A stretch of 64,000 nucleotides of DNA from UKL13-2 sp038206765 (GTDB taxonomy: Bacteria; Pseudomonadota; Gammaproteobacteria; Burkholderiales; Usitatibacteraceae), in NCBI GenBank assembly GCA_038206765.1, contig JBBRAM010000008.1:96496-160495 (forward strand). Reading direction: 5' to 3'. Below, piece after piece: positions 54,869-63,847 of the stretch. The notes below the pieces were generated by a model that was not told where the DNA came from, did no database searches, and worked only from the letters and a program-made list of their open reading frames with translations. The position numbers were made by a program, and so were the translations under genes. Numbering within the stretch: the stretch's first letter is position 1; the number at the start of each line of letters is the position of its first letter.

Positions 54869-55555
54869 GTTAAATTTGATGAGTCCGTAACAGCGCCGCT
54901 CTGGCAACTTCCCAAGCCAGCAATATCGATAAACACAGCGCCCAGCCTGCCTTTCGGGGCAGCTATGCAGCCGACGGCTTAGCGAGGCAATTCAAAAAAC
55001 CGTCATTTTTTAGCGGCTTGGCTATCGTTTTTCTACATTGCCATTCTGTGTGGCCGCCGCCACCGGTGGCTAAAACCAACCCCTCGCGATGCGCTGGAGC
55101 GGCGTTTTTAACACTGCCCAATTGTGCCCATAACCTGCCGAGCAGTTACTAAACCGCTGAGCAAAGCGCATCAAATTGAACTGCCGAATAAAGATCGAGA
55201 ATCTTGCTTCCCACGCCAACGATCTTCATAAACTCATTGCTCAGCGAGAATCATAGCTGCGCAGAATGCTTCCCAGTTACTGACATGTGCTCAAAACGAT
55301 CAATGATGCTCATCAGTCTGTTCGGCGCTAATATGCCGCGAACCCGTGCATGCAACTTCGTAACAGGTTGAGTTATTATCGCTCTGACAATCTTGTTCCG
55401 GAACTATTCAAAAAAGTGCTGCAACTGCGCATGATTTGATTAAAGTTTGATTTAAGTTTCATTGGTACGTTATTTAAACCGCATTCGACCGGCGGTTAAG
55501 CCACACCATCGCGGCCTAGCAACACAATCCAATCCATTCAAGCACCGGAGATTCT
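54869..55555. other. 687-bp region without a gene between aroB and the peptide transporter
   Basis: I found no supported gene on either strand. A copy of the dispersed short repeat (GCGCTGGAGCGGCGTTT at 55091-55107) and small hairpins such as CTGCC...GGCAG near 54948-54963 are present. A possible AT-rich promoter region lies at 55430-55480, ahead of the binding-protein gene. No aroB terminator was recognised. Confidence 0.5.
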
Positions 55556-57214
55556 ATGATTCGCCTGCAACGCTTATTTTCAGCCGCCGCACCCTTGCTC
55601 GCCGTTACACTTGTGACGCTCATTTTTTCAAGCGTAACCACCGCGCAAACTACCGCTGACAAAGCCGAAAAACCAGCCCGCGCCCGCGATATTTCGATTG
55701 GCCTGCAAGCCGCCATCACATCAATGGATCCGCATTATCACAACATTGGCCCCAACAACAGTATTCTGCGCCACATTTTTGAGGCGCTCACCACGTATGA
55801 CGAAAACGGCAAACTGACCCCTGCGCTTGCGGTTTCTTGGCGGCCAATAAATGACACTACCTGGGAATTCAAGCTGCGCAAAAACGTGCGTTTTCATGAC
55901 GGTTCCCCTTTCACGGCCGACGATGTGGCCTTCAGCTTAAAGCGTGTGCCCAATGTGCCGAACAGCCCGTCCTCGTTTGCAACCTTCACTAAGCCGATTA
56001 TCGATGTCACGGTCGTTGACCCCTACACCATCGTGTTCAAAACCGCTTCGCCGCATGTTTTGTTGCCCTCCGATATGTCGCAGGTGTTGATCGTCGCCAA
56101 AGCCGTTGGCGAAAAAGCCACGACCGACGATTACAACGCAGGCCGCGCCGCCGTTGGCACGGGCGCCTATAAATTTGTCGAATACACGGCCAATCAACGC
56201 GTGGTAGTGAAGGCTAACTACGGCTACTGGCGCGGTGAAGAGCCGTGGGATAAGATTACCTTCAAGATGCTCGTCAACCCTGCTGCCCGTGTAGCTGCGC
56301 TGCTGTCGGGCGATGTCGAGATGATCGAAACCGTACCAACTGCCGATATCGCTAAACTAGAAAAAGATAAAAAATTCGCGCTATCGGACAAAGTTTCAAA
56401 CCGCGTCATCTACGTGCATTTGAACCAACACCAAAACAAAGCGCCGGTGTTTATGATCGATAAATCGGGAAAACCACTCGAAAAAAATCCGCTGCAAGAT
56501 GTTCGCGTTCGTCGCGCATTGTCGATGGCGATCAACCGCGATGCCATCGTTAGCCGGGTTATGGAAGGTCGCGCTGTTGCCGCCTCACAGCTATTAGCGG
56601 ATCAATTTTTTGGCACCAGTAAAAAATTAAAGCCTACCAAATATGACCCTGAAGGCGCAAAGAAACTATTGGCGGAAGCAGGCTACCCCAACGGCTTTGC
56701 CATGACTATTCACGGACCCAATAACCGCTACATCAACGATGCCGCCATTGCGCAAACTATCGCTCAGTTTTACGCCAAAATTGGCATTGATGTGAAGGTC
56801 GAAACCATGCCATCCAGCGTCTATTTTACGCGCGCATCCAAGCTCGAATTCAGCTACATGGTGCTGGGTTGGGGTACCGAATCCAACGAACAAGGCTCTG
56901 CCCTACGCTCGCTACTTGCCACTTATGATGTTGCCAAAGGCATGGGCGTCACCAACCGTGGCCGTTATTCTAATCTTGCGTTCGATAAAGCGCTCAGCGA
57001 GGCACTCGTTACGATGGACGATAAAAAACGCGAGGGCATGATTCAAGCCGCCGCTGAAATGGTGATGGGCGATGTTGGCCTCATCCCACTGCACTACGAG
57101 GTCTCAACGTGGGCGACAACAAAGGCGCTAAAATATTCAGCGCGGACGGATCAATACACCTTGGCGATGAGCCTAAAGCCGGTCGGTGCGCCTTCTAGCG
57201 GCGCTGTTAGGTGA
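55556..57214 (+). CDS. Dipeptide/oligopeptide ABC transporter substrate-binding protein
   Basis: A periplasmic SBP_bac_5-family protein that delivers peptides, or related ligands such as nickel or opines, to the permeases that follow. The 552-residue protein has a signal peptide ending near SVTTAQT and the family-typical RPINDTTWEFKLRKNVRFHD followed by GSPFTADDVAFSLKRV. The C-terminal lobe ends around LIPLHYEVSTWATTKALKYS. It is the first gene of a five-gene transporter operon. Confidence 0.92.
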   Translation: MIRLQRLFSAAAPLLAVTLVTLIFSSVTTAQTTADKAEKPARARDISIGLQAAITSMDPHYHNIGPNNSILRHIFEALTTYDENGKLTPALAVSWRPINDTTWEFKLRKNVRFHDGSPFTADDVAFSLKRVPNVPNSPSSFATFTKPIIDVTVVDPYTIVFKTASPHVLLPSDMSQVLIVAKAVGEKATTDDYNAGRAAVGTGAYKFVEYTANQRVVVKANYGYWRGEEPWDKITFKMLVNPAARVAALLSGDVEMIETVPTADIAKLEKDKKFALSDKVSNRVIYVHLNQHQNKAPVFMIDKSGKPLEKNPLQDVRVRRALSMAINRDAIVSRVMEGRAVAASQLLADQFFGTSKKLKPTKYDPEGAKKLLAEAGYPNGFAMTIHGPNNRYINDAAIAQTIAQFYAKIGIDVKVETMPSSVYFTRASKLEFSYMVLGWGTESNEQGSALRSLLATYDVAKGMGVTNRGRYSNLAFDKALSEALVTMDDKKREGMIQAAAEMVMGDVGLIPLHYEVSTWATTKALKYSARTDQYTLAMSLKPVGAPSSGAVR

Positions 57215-57253
57215 TCCCTCAACCCATCCCAATACTGCTCGCAAACTAGCGAC

Positions 57254-58240
57254 ATGTTCTCGTACGCCATTCGCCGTCTTTTCCAATCTGGCTTCGTCTT
57301 GATTGCGATGTCGTTCCTCGTTTTTGTTGGCGTGTACGCGATTGGCAATCCGGTTGATTTGTTGGTCAACCCGGCTGCGGACGAGGCGGAAAAATTGCGT
57401 GCCACGATCGCGATGGGTTTGGATAAACCGTTTTACGCACAGTACCTGTCGTTCTTGGGCGCGGCATCCACGGGCGATTTTGGCAGGTCATTCGTGTTTA
57501 ATATTCCCTCACTGGAATTGATTTTACAAAAGCTGCCCGCGACGATTGAGCTGGCATTATTCGCGATGATAATCGCCGTCACGCTCGGCATTCCACTCGG
57601 GTTGATCGCTGGCTTGAAGCCAGATTCGTTCATCGGCCGCTTCATTATGGCGCTCTCTATCGTTGGTTTTTCATTGCCGACATTTTGGGTAGGCTTGGTG
57701 CTGATTATGGTTTTCTCGGTACACCTAGGTTGGCTGCCCTCGAATGGGCGCGGCGAAACCGTGATGTTGCTCGGTGTGCCGGTGAGCTTTTTAACGTGGG
57801 ATGGTTTGGCGCATCTATTCATGCCTGCGCTCAATCTGGCGCTATTTAAACTCTCGCTACTGATTCGGTTAACGAGAGCGGGCACCCGTGAAGCGCTGCT
57901 GCAAGACTACGTTAAATTCGCCCGCGCGAAGGGGCTGTCAAACACCCGTGTGATTGGCGTGCATGTGCTGAAAAACATCATGATTCCGATTGTCACCGTG
58001 ATTGGTTTGGAGTTCGGCTCGGTGATCGCGTTTGCGATTGTGACTGAGTCTATTTTTGCATGGCCGGGCACGGGCAAGCTGTTGATTGATTCAATCAACC
58101 AATTAGATCGCCCGGTCATCGTGGCTTATTTGCTGGTGATTGTGGCGTTGTTTATTTTTATCAATTTTTTGGTGGATGTTGTTTATTCGCTGCTTGATCC
58201 GCGGGTGCGGTTAGGTGCATCGAACGCGAGCGGACACTGA
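57254..58240 (+). CDS. Peptide ABC transporter permease, DppB-like
   Basis: Inner-membrane permease of the peptide-transporter class. The 328-residue protein has an N-terminal helix followed by five or so membrane segments and the EAA loop region TRAGTREALLQDYVKFARAK. Its stop overlaps the start of the next permease gene (TGATG). Confidence 0.93.
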   Translation: MFSYAIRRLFQSGFVLIAMSFLVFVGVYAIGNPVDLLVNPAADEAEKLRATIAMGLDKPFYAQYLSFLGAASTGDFGRSFVFNIPSLELILQKLPATIELALFAMIIAVTLGIPLGLIAGLKPDSFIGRFIMALSIVGFSLPTFWVGLVLIMVFSVHLGWLPSNGRGETVMLLGVPVSFLTWDGLAHLFMPALNLALFKLSLLIRLTRAGTREALLQDYVKFARAKGLSNTRVIGVHVLKNIMIPIVTVIGLEFGSVIAFAIVTESIFAWPGTGKLLIDSINQLDRPVIVAYLLVIVALFIFINFLVDVVYSLLDPRVRLGASNASGH

Positions 58241-59148
58241 TGATCACAACCATTGCGTCATCAGTCGTGCCAGAAGTGCAAACGCCACTTCGTCGATTCG
58301 TAAGCGAATTTGCCGAATCGAAGCTTGCACTTGCCGGCGCTGCGTTGCTGACGTTCATTATCCTGATTGCCATTTTTGCACCATTCATTTCGCCCCAAAA
58401 CCCTTACGATTTGGCGAAGCTCGACATTCTCGATTCACGCCTTGCCCCAGGTGAAGTCTCGTCAACTGGGGCAAAACATTTGCTTGGCACTGACGATCAG
58501 GGCCGCGACATGTTGTCGGGCATTTTTTACGGCTTGCGGATTTCGCTCGGCGTTGGCTTGGCCAGCACCGTGTTTGCGGTGGCAATCGGTTTGACGCTTG
58601 GTATGATCGCCGCTTACTTTGGCGGCTGGGTGGATACGCTCATCATGCGGATTGTCGATATTCAATTGTCGTTTCCCGCGATTTTAATTGCGCTGATTTT
58701 GCTGGCGGTTCTGGGGCAAGGCGTAGATAAAATTATCGTTGCGCTCATCACTGTGCAATGGGCTTATTACGCCCGCACGGTACGAGCTTCGGCCTTGGTG
58801 GAAAAGCAAAAAGAATATATGGAAGCCGCTAAAGTATTGGCCCTTTCCAAAACGCGCATCTTGTTCCGGCACCTGCTGCCCAACTGTTTACCGCCGCTGA
58901 TCGTGGTAGCGACTGTGCAGGTGGCACATGCGATCGCCCTTGAATCCACCCTCTCGTTTTTGGGATTGGGTTTACCAATCACCGAGCCGTCGCTAGGGCT
59001 TTTGATTTCAAACGGCTTCACCTATTTGATGAGCGGCAAATATTGGATTTCGTTTTACCCCGGCGTGGCGCTGTTACTGACGATCATGTCAACCAATCTC
59101 GTGGCTGATCAGTTGCGAGATGTGTTGAATCCGAGGCTGAAGAAATGA
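58240..59148 (+). CDS. Peptide ABC transporter permease, DppC-like
   Basis: The second permease subunit, 302 residues, with an N-terminal membrane segment (about residues 29-49), the HLLGTDDQGRDMLSGIFYGL motif typical of DppC/OppC, and EAA loop EYMEAAKVLALSKTRILFRH. It is coupled to the DppB-like gene by a TGATG overlap. Confidence 0.93.
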   Translation: MITTIASSVVPEVQTPLRRFVSEFAESKLALAGAALLTFIILIAIFAPFISPQNPYDLAKLDILDSRLAPGEVSSTGAKHLLGTDDQGRDMLSGIFYGLRISLGVGLASTVFAVAIGLTLGMIAAYFGGWVDTLIMRIVDIQLSFPAILIALILLAVLGQGVDKIIVALITVQWAYYARTVRASALVEKQKEYMEAAKVLALSKTRILFRHLLPNCLPPLIVVATVQVAHAIALESTLSFLGLGLPITEPSLGLLISNGFTYLMSGKYWISFYPGVALLLTIMSTNLVADQLRDVLNPRLKK

Positions 59149-59236
59149 CCATGACTCGATATACAGACACGAGTGCTGGCGGTTGTTTCCAGCCACTTTT
59201 GCTCGGAACGCCCTGCCAATGCTGGGGGTTTATTTA

Positions 59237-60235
59237 ATGACCGCTGTTCTGCAAGTGCAAAATCTACGCACCCACTTCTTCACCAAGGCAGGCGTAGTGA
59301 AAGCGGTTGACGATGTTTCGTTCGCGGTCGAGCGCGGAAAAATTCTCGGCCTTGTTGGCGAATCTGGCTCTGGAAAATCGATGACAGGTTATTCGATCAT
59401 GGGCTTGGTTGACGCCCCGGGAAAAATTGTTGATGGCCGAATTTTGCTCAACGGTCAGAACATCACCTCCCTCAACCACAAGGGCTGGCGGGCACTTCGG
59501 GGCAACCGCGTCGCCATGATCTTTCAAGACCCGATGATGACGTTGAACCCTGTTTTGCGTATCGACACGCAAATGATCGAGGCCATCACCGCACATGAAA
59601 AGATCGGCCGCACCGCCGCCCGGGAGCGTTGCCGCGAAGCGCTGGTAAAGGTGGGCATCGCTTCGCCCGATGAACGCTTGACGAGTTACCCACACCAATT
59701 TTCCGGTGGCATGCGCCAGCGAGTAGCGATTGCGATTGCGTTGCTCAATAAGCCCGACGTGATTATTGCGGATGAGCCCACTACCGCGCTTGATGTAACG
59801 ATCCAAGGCCAAATTTTGTTTGAGATGCAAAAACTCTGCCGCGAATCCGGCACAGCGCTGATTTGGATTACCCACGATCTCTCGGTGGTGGCGGGCCTTG
59901 CCGATGACGTGGCCGTGATGTATTCAGGTAAGGTGGTTGAGTACGGCAGCGTCGCTAACGTGCTCGATCAACCATTGCATCCGTACACGCAGGGCCTATT
60001 GGAATCAGTACCAAGCCGCAATGTGCGCGGCCAACCACTCAAACAAATTCCCGGTATGACGCCATCACTGCTCACGATTGGCACGGGCTGTGGGTTCCGG
60101 GATCGTTGTAAATATCGCGTGGCCGATTGCGATGCGCTGCCGCAATTGATTTCGCATAGCGCCCTTCGGCAGGTGCGTTGTTTCCATCCCGTCGCCAGCT
60201 TGGTCAGTTCAGCAAGTTCCGGAAATGCCGTATGA
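59237..60235 (+). CDS. Peptide ABC transporter ATP-binding protein, DppD-like
   Basis: The first of two ATPases. Walker A is GESGSGKS, signature FSGGMRQRV, Walker B VIIADEPTTALD. The C-terminal CGFRDRCKYRVADCDALP carries the Cys-rich motif of peptide-transporter ATPases, which can hold an Fe-S cluster in some members. I used the ATG at 59237 (332 aa), preceded by GGGGG; the frame opens at a TTG at 59183. The stop overlaps the DppF-like start (ATGA). Confidence 0.92.
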   Translation: MTAVLQVQNLRTHFFTKAGVVKAVDDVSFAVERGKILGLVGESGSGKSMTGYSIMGLVDAPGKIVDGRILLNGQNITSLNHKGWRALRGNRVAMIFQDPMMTLNPVLRIDTQMIEAITAHEKIGRTAARERCREALVKVGIASPDERLTSYPHQFSGGMRQRVAIAIALLNKPDVIIADEPTTALDVTIQGQILFEMQKLCRESGTALIWITHDLSVVAGLADDVAVMYSGKVVEYGSVANVLDQPLHPYTQGLLESVPSRNVRGQPLKQIPGMTPSLLTIGTGCGFRDRCKYRVADCDALPQLISHSALRQVRCFHPVASLVSSASSGNAV

Positions 60236-61239
60236 ACAACATTTTAGAGCTCAAAAACATTTCTAAGCGGTTCACTAAACAGCATGATTTTGCCTCAAGG
60301 GTTGCCCGAAGAGGCGCGCGGATGCTGGGGTTTGGAACGGTTGACGAAACTGTCCACGCTGTCGATAACGTGAGCATCGGCATCCGACGCGGCGAAGTGA
60401 TTGGCTTGGTTGGCGAATCCGGTTGCGGCAAATCAACACTTGGCCGCGTCGTTGCGGGAATTCATCCGCAATCGGTGGGCGACCGTATTTGGAACGGGCG
60501 TGATGTAGCGTTGATGACATCAGAAGAAAAACGCGCCATGCAATTGCAAGTACAAATGATTTTTCAAGACCCGTATGCGTCACTCAATCCGCGCTTTCGC
60601 GTCGTTGATATCATTGGCGAAGCGCCGGTTGTGCACGGCATCATCAAGGCCAATGAAAAAGCAGACTACGTCGCTGAGCTGATGCAAAAGGTTGGCCTGG
60701 ATACGAGCTTATTGAAACGCTTCCCACATCAATTCTCCGGCGGTCAGCGTGCACGCATCGGCATCGCCCGCGCACTGGCCGTGAAGCCTGAATTCTTAGT
60801 GTGCGACGAAGCGGTTGCCGCACTCGACGTTTCGATCCAAGCGCAGGTGCTGAATTTGTTTGTCGAATTGCGGCGCGAGTTCAACCTCACGTATTTATTC
60901 ATTAGCCACGATCTCGGTGTGGTGCGGCATTTGAGTGATCGCGTCGTAATTATGTACCTAGGGCGTGTCGTGGAGATTGGCTCGACCGATGATATTTTTG
61001 CAACTGCTAATCACCCCTATACGCAAGCGCTGCTCGCCGAGGTACCACGTCTTGATGTCCGAAAAAAGGATTTCGTCGCGATCAAGGGTGAGATACCGTC
61101 ACCATTAAATCCACCCAGCGGCTGTCATTTTCACCCGCGCTGTCCAAAAGTGATGCCGCGCTGCAGCGTCGAACAGCCGATGCTCAGAGAAATAGCGCCG
61201 ATGCGGTTTTCGGCTTGTCATTTGAATGATTTGGAATAA
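60232..61239 (+). CDS. Peptide ABC transporter ATP-binding protein, DppF-like
   Basis: The second ATPase, 335 residues from the ATG at 60232, which is fixed by an ATGA overlap with the DppD-like gene. Walker A is GESGCGKST, signature FSGGQRARIG, and the segment GARMLGFGTVDETVHAVDNV is typical of the family. The Cys-rich C-terminal motif is CHFHPRCPKVMPRCS. Confidence 0.92.
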   Translation: MNNILELKNISKRFTKQHDFASRVARRGARMLGFGTVDETVHAVDNVSIGIRRGEVIGLVGESGCGKSTLGRVVAGIHPQSVGDRIWNGRDVALMTSEEKRAMQLQVQMIFQDPYASLNPRFRVVDIIGEAPVVHGIIKANEKADYVAELMQKVGLDTSLLKRFPHQFSGGQRARIGIARALAVKPEFLVCDEAVAALDVSIQAQVLNLFVELRREFNLTYLFISHDLGVVRHLSDRVVIMYLGRVVEIGSTDDIFATANHPYTQALLAEVPRLDVRKKDFVAIKGEIPSPLNPPSGCHFHPRCPKVMPRCSVEQPMLREIAPMRFSACHLNDLE

Positions 61240-61452
61240 ATTATTGACTGGATTTTCCCGAACATCAATCACTGCACCGCAGCCAACTCCCTCAATTCGG
61301 AGGCTTTTCCTTTCGCATTTTAACGCTGCGAATATTGCCAGGCAGCACGTTGTATCCCCTTCCTCTTCCCGTTCCCCTTCAGCAGAGGATTCTGGGATAA
61401 GGGAAGTGGCATAATTACAAAACCTCAGAGCAACTACTTAAAGCTATCCATC

Positions 61453-62436
61453 ATGTCTCAAGCCCAACTCACCCCCCTCATCATCTCGCGCTCCACCGCC
61501 GATCACGATCTCGATATCCCCGTCGTCTTTGATTCCCCGCACAGCGGCACGCATTATCCGGATGATTTCGGTTTTGTGGTTGCGCATTCCACACTACGGA
61601 TGGCCGAAGATACGCATGTTGAAAAGCTCTATGCTTCTGCGCCCGCTAGTGGCGCAACGCTGATCGCGGCCAACTTTCCGCGCAGCTATATTGATTGCAA
61701 CCGCTCGTTGCTCGATATCGATCAAGCGCTATTGTCCGATGCCTGGCCGGGCCCAATCAATACGTCTAAGAAAACCGAAAAAGGTATCGGCCTAGTGTGG
61801 CGCAAGCTTGATTCAGGTGAAGATATTTACGACCGTAAATTAAGCATAGCCGAAGTACAGGCCCGTATCGCAGGCTGCTATTCGCCGTATCACAAGGCGG
61901 TGCGCGATGCGATTAACAACACCCACAAACACTATGGTGCAGTGTGGCACATCAATTGTCATTCGATGCCTGCCGTTTCAGGCTTAGTCGCCGAGGAAGG
62001 TCCGGGCAAGCCGCGCGCGGAGTTCGTGCTGGGTGATCGCGACGGCACAACCTGCTCGCCCGAATTCACCTCGTTCGTTGCGCTTACTCTGCGCGGTTTT
62101 GGCTATGAGGTGAAGGTGAATGATCCCTACAAGGGTGTGGAATTAGTGCGTGCCTATTCCGACCCGGCAGAGCATAAACACTCGCTGCAAATCGAAGTTA
62201 ACCGCAAACTCTACATGAACGAAAAGACCCGCGAGCCCAACGAAAATTTCGCCAATTTGCAAAATGACATCGCGCGATTAATTACGGCCGTTGGCAAATA
62301 CGCGAAAGCAAATACGCCTGCGCGCCACGACCATCACGATTGTGGGCACGATCATAGTCATGAACATGGCCACAAGCATGAACCCAAGCACGAACACGGA
62401 CTCAAACACGACGATCGCAATGACCACAAGTACTAA
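61453..62436 (+). CDS. N-formylglutamate amidohydrolase-like protein with His-rich tail
   Basis: A 327-residue member of the FGase/HutG2 family, which hydrolyses N-formylglutamate or related N-acylated amino acids. The family motifs are present: VFDSPHSGTHYPDDFGF, EDTHVEKLY, RSYIDCNRSLLDID and WHINCHSMPAVSG, supplying the likely metal ligands. The last 38 residues are unusual, with 13 histidines plus Asp, Lys and Glu, suggesting metal binding or storage. The final 17 bp overlap the next gene in a different frame. It follows the peptide transporter by 213 bp on the same strand. Confidence 0.88.
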   Translation: MSQAQLTPLIISRSTADHDLDIPVVFDSPHSGTHYPDDFGFVVAHSTLRMAEDTHVEKLYASAPASGATLIAANFPRSYIDCNRSLLDIDQALLSDAWPGPINTSKKTEKGIGLVWRKLDSGEDIYDRKLSIAEVQARIAGCYSPYHKAVRDAINNTHKHYGAVWHINCHSMPAVSGLVAEEGPGKPRAEFVLGDRDGTTCSPEFTSFVALTLRGFGYEVKVNDPYKGVELVRAYSDPAEHKHSLQIEVNRKLYMNEKTREPNENFANLQNDIARLITAVGKYAKANTPARHDHHDCGHDHSHEHGHKHEPKHEHGLKHDDRNDHKY

Positions 62437-63421
62437 GCAAGTCCCCGCAAAAATTTCAATATCGCCGCCAGTCGAACTTGCAGCGCCCGATATTTCTGCC
62501 TACAAAACCGGCAACATCGGTATCGATTACATCACCACCTTTGATTCGGGCAGTCCCGGACCGCATGTGATGATAAACGCCGTCACCCATGGCAACGAAA
62601 TTTGCGGTGCGATAGCAATTGACCGTTTGTTTAAAATGAATATGCGCCCTACCCGTGGCAAGCTATCGCTCGCATTCGCCAACGTCGACGCCTATCTGCG
62701 CTTCGATCCCGTAAGCCCGCACACCACTCGTTACGTGGATGAAGATTTTAATCGAGTGTGGAACGCTGCCACCTTAGATAGTTCTCGCGAATCCACCGAG
62801 CTCACCCGTGCCCGTAAAATGCGGCCGGTGATTGACCAAGTTGATCTCCTGCTCGACATCCACTCAATGCATGATCCCCACGGTCCCGTCATGATTTCAG
62901 GCCCGCTGGATAAAGGCATTGCGTTCGCCAAACGGGTAGGCGTGCCGACGCATATCGTTGCGGACGCAGGCCACGCCAACGGCACTCGGATGCGCGACTA
63001 CGGCGGCTTTGGAGACGAGGGCAGCCATAAAAATGCGTTGCTTGTTGAATGCGGTCAACACTGGGAACACGCCGCCGAGCACGTCGCTTGGCAAACCGTC
63101 TGGCGGTTCCTACGCGATTGCGATGTGGCGGATCGTGATTTAGCCAACGCACAAATTGATTCCGTGCCCGCTTTTGCCCGCACCGCCGCGCCGCAAGTCA
63201 TCCGCGTCACAGAAGCGGTGATCGCCAACAACATCGATTTTGTCTTTGCACCCCACGCACATGGCTTAGCCATCATCAAACACAAAGGTGACCTGATCGG
63301 CCACGATGGAGGCAAACCTGTGTTGGCGCCATACGATAACTGCGTGCTCATCATGCCGACGATGGTGCATGTGAAACCGGGGTTGACGGTGGTACGGCTA
63401 GGGAGGATTGAAAGTCTATAG
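62420..63421 (+). CDS. AstE/aspartoacylase-like zinc hydrolase
   Basis: A 333-residue M14-related deacylase (succinylglutamate desuccinylase/aspartoacylase superfamily). The zinc ligands are in NAVTHGNEICG (His and Glu) and LLDIHSMHDP (His), and the C-terminal beta-domain ends in HVKPGLTVVRLGR. I used the ATG at 62420; the frame is open to 62291, but that part lies within the His-rich tail region of the upstream gene. The 17-bp overlap implies coupling, so the two hydrolases probably act on the same or successive N-acyl-amino-acid substrates. Confidence 0.87.
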   Translation: MTTSTKQVPAKISISPPVELAAPDISAYKTGNIGIDYITTFDSGSPGPHVMINAVTHGNEICGAIAIDRLFKMNMRPTRGKLSLAFANVDAYLRFDPVSPHTTRYVDEDFNRVWNAATLDSSRESTELTRARKMRPVIDQVDLLLDIHSMHDPHGPVMISGPLDKGIAFAKRVGVPTHIVADAGHANGTRMRDYGGFGDEGSHKNALLVECGQHWEHAAEHVAWQTVWRFLRDCDVADRDLANAQIDSVPAFARTAAPQVIRVTEAVIANNIDFVFAPHAHGLAIIKHKGDLIGHDGGKPVLAPYDNCVLIMPTMVHVKPGLTVVRLGRIESL

Positions 63422-63757
63422 CTAGAGTCGGTTGCTGAATTCGGAAAGATTTTGAAGTGCTTTATCTATCGGCGGAATACATATTTTATAGAACTCGTCG
63501 TCCTCAAGGAGGTCAGCGCGAACGTTGTGAATATGCTCGATCGTGGTTGGTAGCAGATGTTTCGTGCTTAGGCCCCAACACCAGGTATCAGCCTCTTGCG
63601 AGAAGCATATTCGTGCGTGTCGTGTTTTGCAGACCCCAAGGAAAACGACAAGGTGCTGCGTAAATTCTTCGCCATGCGGAAAAAAATCCGAGAGAATAAG
63701 CATCCATTGTTCATCATGTCGTTTCGTCGTTTCGTCGCCTCGTAAAACGTGGGCCAC
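63422..63757 (-). CDS. Hypothetical protein, possibly truncated or frameshifted
   Basis: I do not recognise this 111-residue frame (GTG start at 63757, in-frame stop TAG four to nine codons upstream). It has protein-like composition (for example LILSDFFPHGEEFTQHLVVF and TIEHIHNVRADLLEDDEFYK). A second frame just upstream (about 63760-63835) reads NPEEEFFGIPEGTLTTLLRK and could join it across the A-run at 63758-63762 if a frameshift were assumed. No ribosome binding site was identified. It is flanked by a transposase remnant. Confidence 0.35.
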   Translation of the reverse strand: MAHVLRGDETTKRHDEQWMLILSDFFPHGEEFTQHLVVFLGVCKTRHARICFSQEADTWCWGLSTKHLLPTTIEHIHNVRADLLEDDEFYKICIPPIDKALQNLSEFSNRL

Positions 63758-63847
63758 ATTTTCTCGGCGGTTGTTTTTCTAAGAAGGGTTGTCAATGTGC
63801 CTTCTGGGATGCCGAAAAATTCTTCCTCTGGGTTACTTATTCCATTT

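Noticed and set aside
62291..62419. N-terminal extension of the AstE-like hydrolase
   Set aside because: It is an alternative frame of the His-rich tail of the upstream enzyme, rich in Thr/Met/Ile; the ATG at 62420 precedes the conserved domain.
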